Notes under the pieces: generated by a model
What the model saw: the letters and a program-made list of their open reading frames with translations, nothing else
Told to the model about the DNA's origin: nothing
Databases searched by the model: none
Translations under genes and position numbers: made by a program
Source of the DNA: Cytauxzoon felis
Lineage: Eukaryota; Apicomplexa; Aconoidasida; Piroplasmida; Theileriidae
Reading direction: 5' to 3'
Assembly: GCA_020283715.1 (NCBI GenBank)
Contig: JAIQCW010000175.1
Coordinates: forward strand, 1-17,713
Length of the DNA stretch: 17,713 bases
Part shown: positions 1-8,650 of the stretch, one piece after another
Layout of the letters: every line of letters begins with the position of its first letter
Numbering within the stretch: the stretch's first letter is position 1

Positions 1-210
1 AGTTCAACTCGGAAGAACGGACCTATAATGTAATTAATGAACCTCAAGTGAAACACCCGAAGCTGATCTCAGGGAAGCGGAGGGGGAGGTAAATAGAGAA
101 GCTCCATGCAATGGAAAAGACGACCTCAGGTGGAAGCTGTCTGCAAGACAACGGTGGAAGAGATGCGGATTAGACATTGAATTGAATGGAAGACAAGGTA
201 GAATTGGAGA
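1..210. repeat. Modular foldback repeat, copy 1 (cut by window edge)
   Basis: This is the right half of the repeat family, starting before the window. Visible modules in order are CCTCAAGTG near 50, GATCTCAGGGAAGC near 65, GGGGGAGGTAAATAG, a second CCTCAGGTGGAAG box near 125, and TGTCTGCAAGAC near 139. It then decays into divergent sequence. It lies about 270 bp upstream of the nicalin start codon. No intron can be shown to contain it, so it is either intergenic or in an intron of a gene outside the window. From 210 to 481 the sequence is AT-rich with no gene visible and would hold the nicalin 5' region. Confidence 0.8.
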
Positions 211-481
211 AGATAGTAGGAATAGAGCTCGGATATAGTAGTAAGAGGTTGATTAAGCCTTTAGTGGGTGGAAGATGGTGAGGGATATTTATTGGTTGAA
301 TATATATATATTGATTATAAGAATATAAACATACTTCCATAATTTAAAGTATATAATTAATTGAAATTATGAGAATAATTTATTTATTTTAATAATTATA
401 TACATAGATTATAATGTATAGACAGATTATATGGATTCTATATAGAGTGTTGATTCAGTATATATTTTGTATTTAAAAAAA

Positions 482-3424
482 ATGTGGTATTTATTGGTAT
501 TGATTAATTTAATAATTGTAGAGGTATGTTTATTATATAATTATTATAATTTAATTTAAATATAAATTAGTCTATTAATTTGATATCGGTATATAGTTAT
601 GGACATCATATTATAAATGATATTGAATATGGTATACAATTTATACCAATACATGGTAAATTAAGACGTTTTGAACCAAAATTATATAATTTAAATGATA
701 ATTCTAATGAATTACCTAATGATTTAATTATAAATTTAAATAAAGAACGTTTAGTTTATATGATTTTCTTAGAAGATATTATTTTTAAACAAATTTATTG
801 GATATTTTTTAAAACTATATTAAATTGTCCTAAAATATCATTATTATTAGTAATTCCTAAAAAAGAAAATATAATTACAAGCCCATTAATATGTAATGAA
901 GCACCAGCTACTGAATTATTCGATAAAAAATTGAAAAATTGTAAAGAATTTAATGGAACTATTAATCAAAAAACATTAGCACAACTTGAAAAATTTATGA
1001 TTGATAATAATACTAAATGTTCTGTAGCAATTACTGATGATTTAGATAATGCTAATATCACTTTTGAAAAAACAATCTATAATGGTTTGTATTATTAATA
1101 AATCAAACACAACTATTTATAGGAGGTTTATTCAATTATGATACCAGAATCGCCGCCAAATTATACGATACAGATCCCATCTCCGTACTTCCAAGCGCCA
1201 ATATCATCGTAAGTACCAGAAATCAATTAATTTTACTTAATACTAATACAAACCCACACCAAAGTCCAATCCAACTCTTTTCGTCCTGCCGTCAGCTTCC
1301 CTATTTACTTCCCCCTCCGCTTCCCTGAGATCAGCTTCGGGTAGTCCACTTGAGGTCCAATCAATAACTTCCACTACTTCATTTTCACTTCTCTAATTTC
1401 ATGTCCAAAATTTGAAGGAAATTCTGAATTTCTGGGGAAACCTGTGGCAATATCTCAATGAAGATTGAATGCATTATAAATCTCAATATCTCATTGAAAA
1501 GGAATTTGATGATTGTATTTAATATACTAAACCTCACTTAATTCCAATTTTATATTCATTGAGTTATCCCTAGAAACATGAATTTTGTCACTATATCCTT
1601 ATCTCGTCGAGATTAGAATTAACCTCGAGTGGAACCTGGAAGCGATCTACGGGAGCTGGAAGGGGAAGTAAATAGAGGAAGCTGTCTGCAAGACGAAGGA
1701 AAGGTGGATTGGACCTCAGGTGGAAGTGTTTCTTCTATATATATATGTATATATTATAGGTAAAGGTGAATGAGCATAAGTCGGATAGGAAGGAGGTGAT
1801 AATAACGTGTTATTTGGACAGTATAAATCATATACAGAATTACAGTTCATCATCATATTTTAATAGTGGTTTAGTTTCTATATTGGAATTTGCACGTTTA
1901 TTGAAAGAAAATCCACAAGATACGTATAATTTTACATTATTTCTATCATCTGGTAATGTATTTGAATATTATGGCTATAAACATTACTTTGGAAGACATA
2001 AATCAGCATATGAAATTGCCCTCACAATCACACTAGATGATCTCTCCAATAATAAACTCTACTTCCACCATCTCAAAGATAATCATCATGATATCATGAA
2101 GGTTTGTTACTCACTATAACCATTCCAACAGAGGTTACAACCACCTCACATCCTCCTGCAGAGAGCTTCCTTATTTACCTATCTCTAAAGAGTAAAGCCA
2201 CTCCCGGAGATCGTGGCAGAGGTGAATGATTGGACTTCAAGTGGAGACCTCAAGTGGAACCCGTAGCTGATCTCAGGGAAGCGGAGGGGGAAGTAAATAG
2301 AGAAGCTGTCTGCAAGACGAATAGAGGTGGATTGGACATTGTATGGATGATATTTCATTAATTATGTTATTTAATAATATTATAGTTATTTTCCAAGACG
2401 ATGGGTGAGGTGATATCTCGTGGTAATTTGGATTATCCAAATGAAGTATTTACAAATTCGAGAATTAATATTCCATCAATTACTATTAGTTCATCAAATG
2501 AACAAAAGTCATTATTATTACGTACAAATACATTCAATTTAAAGTAAATTTGTTTTTATAACTCATAAAATAATACCATTTTAGATTCGATCCCAAAATT
2601 GTCGCCAAAAATATCCATTCAATATTCACCACATTATATAAACAACTACTCAATACCAGACCTTCAATCAATGTAAGTAAATCATATACTCTATAAGACA
2701 CATTATAAATGAGATCAATTCCACCTGAGGTTACATACACTATTCCACTCGCCGTGGAGGCTATCTTATTTACCTCCCCTTCCAGCTCCCGTAGATCGCT
2801 TCCAGGTATTCCACTTGAGGTTACATCCTCCACCTCCGCCACGATCTCTGGGAGTGGCATTACTCTTTAGAGATAGGTAAATAGAGAAGGCTCCACGCCT
2901 AGTGGAACAGAGTTGGATTGGACCTCAAGTGGAGAGCTGTCTGCAAGACGAAAAGAGTTGGATTGGACCTCGAGTGGAGTATAGTTAATATACGTTATGT
3001 AAAACATTGATTGTATATAATATAGTTGTCTGAGATAGAGGAGAATGTATCTACATGGCAGGAGAAGTTATTGGAACCTCGTTGTTGTATAACTACTGAT
3101 ATAATGACGTTGGATCCTGTAAAGGAGATATTGGAATATTTGAAATTGAATAGTCATGAGGTGACTGTACAGACATATCGTACAAGTGTAACTACAGCTA
3201 AATTGAATAAATTTAAATCAACAACTTGTACTGTATTTATAACAAAACATGCTGTATTTGATTGTGTACTATTACTCGCATCATTGTGTTATGTATTTAT
3301 TGTATGGATGATAATGCGTAAATCGCCATTATTAGCATTTAATGATTTGACCGAGTTCATAAATTACTTGTCAAGCACTGAAGATGATAAAAATGTAAAT
3401 AAAATGAACAAGAAAAAGGGATAA
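482..3424 (+). CDS. NCLN: Nicalin homologue (ER membrane BOS-complex subunit), 7 exons
   Basis: Exons inferred by frame and homology are 482-523, 571-1084, 1123-1208, 1760-2101, 2386-2543, 2585-2672 and 3026-3424. They sum to 1629 nt, or 542 aa, close to the roughly 560 aa of animal nicalin. Exon 1 begins MWYLLVLINL, a signal-peptide-like start. The middle exons carry a degenerate M28-peptidase fold: KEVIITCYLDS, then SGLVSILEFARLL and FTLFLSSGNVFEYYGYKHY, matching nicalin's strand, helix and strand pattern. The histidine of the peptidase zinc site is replaced (CYLDS), in line with the family being non-catalytic. Near the C-terminus, KHAVFDCVLLLASLCYVF is the single membrane anchor that nicalins carry. 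In other organisms nicalin works with TMEM147 and NOMO at the ER translocon to help insert multipass proteins. Introns 1, 2 and 5 are 47, 38 and 41 nt. Introns 3, 4 and 6 are 551, 284 and 353 nt and each holds a repeat copy. The acceptor at 2385 is less certain, because AG at 2397 is also in frame. Confidence 0.82.
1209..1759 (+). other. Nicalin intron 3 with repeat copy 2
   Basis: The donor GTAAGT follows a complete ATC codon and the acceptor TTATAG precedes GTAAAGGTG. Both sides are phase 0, and the joined protein reads through into the conserved KEVIITCYLDS strand. The repeat occupies about 1264-1726. Its left half is in reverse orientation (1264-1358), its right half in forward orientation (1621-1726), and about 260 bp of other DNA lies between. 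About 55 nt and 33 nt of AT-rich intron flank remain outside the repeat, together roughly the size of a normal intron here. Confidence 0.8.
1264..1726. repeat. Modular foldback repeat, copy 2, with a central insert
   Basis: Left half: GTCCAATCCAACTC, then CTATTTACTTCCCCC, GCTTCCCTGAGATC and CCACTTGAGGTCC, which are the reverse complement of the standard modules. Right half from 1621: CCTCGAGTGGAACC, GCGATCTACGGGAGC, GGGGAAGTAAATAG, TGTCTGCAAGACGAA, AGGTGGATTGGACCTCAGG. The halves are imperfect inverted repeats and would pair as one long stem, with 1361-1620 as the loop. Confidence 0.85.
2124..2337. repeat. Modular foldback repeat, copy 3, in nicalin intron 4
   Basis: The host intron is 2102-2385 (GTTTGT donor after AAG, TTATAG acceptor, phase 0). 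The left half contains CCTATCTCTAAAGAGTAAAG and CTCCCGGAGATCGTGGC. The right half contains CCTCAAGTGGAACCC, GATCTCAGGGAAGC, GGGGGAAGTAAATAG, TGTCTGCAAGACGAA and AGGTGGATTGGAC. There is no large central insert, only about 40 bp between the halves. Intron flanks of about 22 and 48 nt remain. Confidence 0.85.
2719..2979. repeat. Modular foldback repeat, copy 4, in nicalin intron 6
   Basis: The host intron is 2673-3025 (GTAAGT donor, TATAG acceptor, phase 0). The modules run CCACCTGAGGTTAC, CCACTCGCCGTGGAGG, reverse CTTCCAGCTCCCGTAGATCG, reverse CCACTTGAGGT, GCCACGATCTCTGGGAG, TACTCTTTAGAGATAGG, CCACGCCTAGTGGAAC, TTGGATTGGACCTCAAGTGG, TGTCTGCAAGACGAA and TTGGATTGGACCTCGAGTGG. Here the B-type module is on the left and the AGAGATAGG module on the right, the opposite of copy 3. 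Because the element is near-palindromic, this means it sits in the other orientation. Confidence 0.85.
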
Positions 3425-3515
3425 ATTATTAAGAGATGGGGGAAAAATTTGTATAACCCCCTTAATTTTATAACAATTTTACTTTAATTTAAGTCAATTT
3501 TATAACAATTATACT

Positions 3516-4064
3516 TCAATCATCGTCCATTTTATTGCATGTTGCGAATGTCTTATTCCATTCTCTTGCTAGATTTTCAGCACCAATGCGATCAGTCTTG
3601 AAATGATCAGCTACATTAGCATCTAGCGGATCATCTAAATTAAATGTATTATTATTTCAAGATAAATATATTATATACCTGGTTCTGGTGCTGATAGAAG
3701 TGCTTGTATAGATAATAGTACAGTTCTAATTTGTAGAGCAGGGCTCCATTTATCTTTGAGTATGTCTACGCATATACGACCGATTTTATCGATATTTGGA
3801 TGATATATTGATGTTAGAAATCGTACCTTTGGTGGTTCCATAGGATATTGTTCAGGTAAGAATAATTCTAATAGATACACACCACCTTCATATGGTGTAG
3901 AAGGTGGCCCTTCCATACGAATTTTAAAATGTCTGACATTATCACTACATACTTTAGCTTTAATACCTGGTACTAATGAATGATTAGATGAAAATAAATG
4001 ATATAAACTTACATGAATCTGTAGCTAAACTTTCAGTTTCTTTTATTATACGTTTAGATGCCAT
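3516..4064 (-). CDS. UBC13: Ubiquitin-conjugating enzyme E2, Ubc13/UBE2N type
   Basis: Three exons on the minus strand, 4013-4064, 3679-3972 and 3516-3634, sum to 465 nt, or 154 aa (human UBE2N has 152). Introns are 40 and 44 nt and carry no repeat. The start ATG at 4064 opens [15 protein letters not shown], the first E2 helix. The core reads [17 protein letters not shown], then PPKVRF, the YHPN motif, and [20 protein letters not shown] with the catalytic Cys at about residue 85. The next stretch, [13 protein letters not shown], joins across intron 2 to [13 protein letters not shown], which is close to the Ubc13 subfamily. With a Uev/Mms2 partner, Ubc13 makes Lys63-linked ubiquitin chains in DNA-damage tolerance and signalling. 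The gene is convergent with nicalin (91 bp between stop codons) and divergent from MCM3 (353 bp). Confidence 0.93.
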
Positions 4065-4417
4065 TTAATTGATTATAGAATTATAATGGAATTTATATTT
4101 AGAAAGAAAAATTAATAAATACTACATATTATTGAATTAATAAGACTATTTAATATCTATTCCCCATATCAACACATATTAAGCCCTATAGATTATTATA
4201 ACAACATCAATTACCCTGAAATTCTTAAGCACATTTGTATATATAATATATTATATGTTAATATTATATAAATATAAATGGATAATATACCATATTCTAT
4301 ATATTAATATATTATTATATAAAAATTTTAATGTCTATTGTCAATTTTTTTTTATTCTTTAGATATAAAAATATGCACACTTGATTTAAAAATGTTTTTT
4401 AAATTTTAATATAAATT
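4065..4417. promoter_or_regulatory. AT-rich divergent intergenic region between UBC13 and MCM3
   Basis: This 353 bp stretch is strongly AT-rich and contains runs of A/T and TATATA. It has no repeat copy and no coding potential. It must hold the upstream control regions of both divergent genes, but I see no specific promoter motif that I can name. Confidence 0.5.
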
Positions 4418-7400
4418 ATGAGTCAATATTCAGGTGGTAATTCTACTGGACCTTTAGTGTCCAGTACACAAAGTTCTGCTTTAAATCAACATCCATTAAT
4501 GACATCATCAGAAGATGGTACTACTAATATTATCGATTTCTTTAATCGTACTGTATCAGATAATAGTTTAAATCAACAATCTTCACATGATCTATCTATG
4601 GAAAGGAAAAAAAATTATTAGATAAACTAAATCAAGATGTATTAGCAGAATATGAAGAAGCAAGACAATCTATCATTACTAATCAACAAAATTATAGATC
4701 AATGGTAGAAAGATTCTTAACCTTTGCATCAGAAAGTAAACATATCTATACCAAAATTATCGAATTATATGAAAAAGTTTCTAAAGAATATGAATCTAAA
4801 TTTACAACCACTGATGCACATGTTGCTCTACATTTAAGAATCGTAGTCAATATCAGCCTTTTATATCTTAAAGCCGATCAATCTACATCACTCACCAAAT
4901 TATTAATCAAATCACCATATATCGCCTTCCAAGCATTCCAAGATGCCATACAAGATATCTGGAAAAGCTATAATACCAAATTACAACTACCACCACCCAA
5001 ACTTGGAATATGCGGATGGCTAGGTAGACACCATGTCACACCAGGCGGACTCTCAAGCAATATGATCAATACACTCTCAGCCGTAGAAGGTGTAGTCAAT
5101 AAATGTACGTTTATCAATACATCAAAATCCATGTTTAATCCAACTCTTCTCCACCTGAGTTACAACCTTGTATTCGTCTTGCAGACAGCTTCTCTATTTA
5201 CCTATCTCTAAAGAGTAGAGCCACTCCCAGAGATCGTGGCGGAAGTTTAGAGGATGTAACCTCAAGTGGAACCTGGAAGCGATCTACGGGAGCTGGAGGG
5301 GGAGATAAATAGAGGAGGCACCACGCCTAGTGGAAAGACCTCAGGTGGTGAATCTGATGGCAGGAATGTAACCTCAGGTGGACTAATTCCATTCAATACA
5401 TAATTTTGACGATATATATAGGTTCATCGGTATATCCAAAGTTATCTCAGTCGATTTATGTTGGTGAGCCATTGTATGATGTGATGAATTTGGAGGGTAA
5501 GAGTGTGCATATTAGGACTCATTATGATTTGACTGATTTTACAAAGACATTTATGGATAATGGATCACCACCTCCGGTTGATCCATTGGGTGAGGTTGTG
5601 CATAGACAGGAGATTGGTTTAAGTACATATAGGAATTATCAGACATTTGTAATTCAGGAGACACCAGAAGATTCTAAGATTGGCCAAATGCCAAGATATG
5701 TATCAGTAATTGTTCAGGATGATTTATGTAATATTGTAAAATGTGGTGATCGTGTACGTGTATGGGGTGTTTATAGGGCTGGTACAGGTAGAGCTGATGA
5801 TACAAATTCTGGTATAGGTAGACCTTATTTAGTAGCTAATTATTTAACTATAAAGGATAAATTATCACATTCCATAACACATGAAATTACTGATGATGAT
5901 AGAAATAAATTTCTATCATTAGCTAATCGTGACGATGTCCTAGCTATTCTGACTAGATCTATAGCACCATCTATTTGTGGACATGAGGTTGTAAAAAGAG
6001 GTATTTTACTCCAGTTGGTTGGTGGTCAAGATTCTGATGAAACTGGTGATCATCGTATCAGAGGTGATATTCATGTATTACTTGTTGGTGATCCAGGTTG
6101 TGGCAAATCACAAATGCTCAGATATATCATGTCACTCTTCCCAAATACAGTATCCACAACAGGTAGAGGATCAACAGGTGTTGGTCTCACAGCCGCCATC
6201 ATCACCGATTCAGGTATGTCATCATTACTACATTGAAATTCCATAATTTACACGTGCCGTACTTTTACTTGAAGTTTATCCTATATACCTTCCAATCATA
6301 CTCTCTCGGTCTTGCAGACAGCTCTTCTATTTATCTCCCCCTCAAACTCCCAGAGATCGTTCTCGGGTTCCACTTGAGGTCCTGGTCTTACTAAACTTAC
6401 AAATGCACTTAATGCTGTTAAAGGGAAATTTGAGGTTAAACTCGACAACAATACTCCATACAAAGCACGTCCTGAGAGTCCCGGTGAAATTACTGTTACA
6501 GCAGTAAATGAACAAGTACAAGAACCTGGTACTCCTGCTAAATTCAAAGGTTTTAAACATGACGTTGGTCAAGGTCAAGAGATTAATCGAATAACGATAC
6601 ATGGTCAGTCAATACCTGGCATCGAGCAATTAGATAGTGGCACTCCTATTTCTGATAAACAGTTTGTATACGTATATTTTGAAAAGGAAGACGCAGATAC
6701 TAAACGTGAGAAACCTCTCTTAATATGTTTATCGAAGAATGGTAATGCTAGTCCGACCGATAATAAATGGTATAAACGTGTGAAGAATCCTCCCAATACA
6801 TGGACAAATGCCGTAACCAGTGGTGATAAGAGTTATGAAAATATAAATCCGGGTGAAAGCCCTATTAATGCTACACTTGTAACCAAACTCAATGGAATTA
6901 AAGAAGCACTTCCTGATCCTGATCCAAGTTATCCTAGTAGTGTACCTGTTTCAATAACTACATAAACCCGTAGCTGATCTCAGGGAAGCGGAGGGGGAAG
7001 TAAATAGGGGAGGCCACCACGGCGAGTGGAAGACAAGGCTGTAACCTCAGGTGGAAGATAGTGATTATATATCGTCTGTAATATTTTCATATTTTTATAT
7101 TGATATTATAGATACTGGTGAGCGTCGTGTAGAGGGTGGTGCTATGGTGATGGGTGATCGTAGGATAGTATGTATAGATGAGTTTGATAAGATGCCTGCT
7201 CCTGATCGTGTTGCTATACATGAGGTATTGGAGCAGCAGACTGTAACTGTTGCAAAGGCTGGTATACATACTACATTGAATGCTCGTTGTACTGTATTAG
7301 CGGCAGCGAATCCATTATATGGTTGTTGGAGTGATGATATGGATATATCTAGGCAATTGAATTTTGAGCGTTCATTATTATCACGTTTTGATTTGATATA

Positions 7401-8598
7401 TATAGTTCGTGATGTATCATCTGAGGTTGAGGATGATCGTATAGCTGAGGCGATATTAAGGAATATTACTCAGAAATCGAAGCCGATTAAATTATCTAGA
7501 GGTAAGGGTGGACAATCGGGTAGTAGTTGTGTTATACAACCATCAGAGGGTGATATGAGTCATAGTATATTTTATAATGTATTATATGATGGTACATTAC
7601 ATAATACTGGTGTAGAATATACACCTACTAGACGTGGACATAAGAAATCTAAAGGTAATAAAGGTATTGATGATATATTTAGAACTAGAGCTGATATGAC
7701 ATATATAGATACAAATGGTGATGAATGGAATATATTAGATTCAAATTTTATGAGAAAGTATATACATTATTGTAAAAATGTTTATTATAAAGAAATGGAA
7801 GCATCAAAAGGTTGGAAACCATATCCAGAAATATCAGAAGTTGCACGTAGAGAAATAATAAAAGTATATGCAGAATTTAGAGAAAAGGCTAAGCAAATGG
7901 AATTTAAACAGAAAAAATTATTACAAACTGTATCACCTAGAACATTAGAGGCTATAATACGTTTATCAATAGCTCATGCAAAATTAAAATTAAATCGTTG
8001 GGTAACAAGAGATAATGTAGATGATGTAAAACAATTATTAAATCATACAATATTTGGTGAAAGTATAAATATATTTGTTAATGATTATGATGAAGATGAT
8101 GATGGTGATGAAGATTATGATGATATAGATATTGATATAGATCTAGATGATGACGATGAAGATTATCGTCCTAGAACACGTTTAAATAGTAATACATCTA
8201 ATGATATTAATACAAGAGGTATTATTTCTATTAATAATCAACAATCAGATGATATAACAAATAATAATCAAACAACATTTAAAAGAATTAGACGTAGTGT
8301 TAGTATGGGTGGTATTACATATAGTGATGATATATCAACTAATAAAGAAGAAGGTGTTTCTATTGTTGGTGATGATGATAATAATAAATTAGATGATAAT
8401 TATATACATAATCTATTAGAATGTCTACATAAATTAGATGCAGGAGATGGTGTAGATGTTACAGATTTATATAATGCATTTCGAAAAAATGTCAATATCA
8501 CAAGAAAAGAATTCGAAGAATTCCTACTCAAATTACATAACTCAGAATCATCACCCATCGTCTACTCAGTACATGATTTCAAAGTCTTTAGCTGCTAA
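4418..8598 (+). CDS. MCM3: DNA replication licensing factor MCM3 (apparent frameshift in exon 1)
   Basis: Exons are 4418-5104, 5422-6213 and 7112-8598. Across exon boundaries the protein joins as VVNKC then [10 protein letters not shown], and TAAIITDS then [12 protein letters not shown]. These are MCM3-specific OB-fold and AAA+ segments and both are phase 1. Walker A is GDPGCGKS at 6087-6110, Walker B is CIDEFDK at 7171-7191 and the arginine finger is SRFD at 7378-7389. An Asp/Glu-rich linker at about 8085-8165 precedes a C-terminal winged-helix-like segment. As one subunit of the MCM2-7 ring, MCM3 unwinds DNA at replication forks. The start ATG opens a Ser/Thr/Asn-rich tail. At 4607-4614 an A8 run throws the frame into TAG at 4619, while the next frame continues without a break into the conserved N-terminal domain. 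Length is about 988 aa if the frame is continuous, long for MCM3 because of the tails. Both introns (317 and 898 nt) carry repeats. Confidence 0.93.
5136..5382. repeat. Modular foldback repeat, copy 5, in MCM3 intron 1
   Basis: The host intron is 5105-5421 (GTACGT donor, TATATAG acceptor, phase 1). Left half: AATCCAACTCTTCTCCACCT, CGTCTTGCAGACAGC, CTATCTCTAAAGAGTAGAGC, CTCCCAGAGATCGTGGC. Right half: CCTCAAGTGGAACC, GCGATCTACGGGAGC, GGGGGAGATAAATAG, CCACGCCTAGTGGAAAGACC and CCTCAGGTGGACTAATTCC. About 31 and 39 nt of AT-rich flank remain on the two sides, which together would make a typical intron of this genome. Confidence 0.87.
6299..7057. mobile_element. Composite foldback repeat, copy 6, with captured coding fragment
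   Basis: Left half in reverse orientation: CGGTCTTGCAGACAGCTC, CTATTTATCTCCCCCTC, CTCCCAGAGATCGTTC, CCACTTGAGGTCC. Right half in forward orientation: CCCGTAGCTGATCTCAGGG, GGGGGAAGTAAATAGG, CCACGGCGAGTGGAAGAC, CCTCAGGTGGAAG. In other copies the CCTCAAGTGGAA box is followed directly by CCCGTAGC. Here about 585 bp of coding-like DNA sits between the CCACTTGAGGT box and CCCGTAGC, exactly at the centre of the palindrome. No transposase is present, so any mobilisation would be non-autonomous. Confidence 0.75.
6381..6966 (+). pseudogene. Fragment of a Theileria-type multigene-family protein inside MCM3 intron 2
   Basis: From about 6378 to the TAA at 6963 one plus-strand frame stays open for about 195 codons. 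It has the composition of a real extracellular protein rather than of intron DNA. Readable segments include [62 protein letters not shown] and the end [10 protein letters not shown]. The pattern of VYVYF, then KPLLI.L, then WY resembles beta-strand repeats of the large T. equi hypothetical-protein family (recognition by style, not by search). There is no start codon, signal peptide or own promoter. It begins and ends exactly at repeat-module borders, so it reads as a captured internal piece. Base composition is visibly less AT-rich than the surrounding intron. It may be inert, or may be exonised. Confidence 0.65.
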
Positions 8599-8650
8599 TC
8601 TAATATTCTATATACCTACAATATAATATATCATCTGTATTATACATAGT

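Larger units (their letters stand above)
6214..7111 (+). other. MCM3 intron 2, 898 nt, carrying a composite repeat with a gene fragment
   Basis: The donor GTATGT follows GATTCAG and the acceptor ATTATAG precedes ATACTGGTGAG. Joining them restores SDTGERR inside the most conserved part of the AAA+ domain, so this is certainly removed in a functional transcript. The contents are an AT-rich flank 6214-6298, the inverted left half 6299-6380, a protein-like central segment 6381-6966, the forward right half 6967-7057 and an AT-rich flank to 7111. Confidence 0.9.

Noticed and set aside
1264..1726. Autonomous DNA transposon with transposase
   Set aside because: No transposase or reverse-transcriptase frame is present in any copy, and I could not see clear target-site duplications at the borders.
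2102..2385. Strict introner element that supplies its own splice sites
   Set aside because: The splice sites used lie 20-95 nt outside the repeat in AT-rich flanks that together resemble a normal short intron, so insertion into an existing intron fits better.
2534..2860. Minus-strand open frame over nicalin intron 6
   Set aside because: It is made mainly of repeat-module translation plus an antisense exon; similar shadow frames appear wherever the repeat occurs.
6296..6602. Two minus-strand open frames over the fragment in MCM3 intron 2
   Set aside because: The plus-strand frame over the same bases has far better protein-like composition and family style; the minus frames are antisense shadows.
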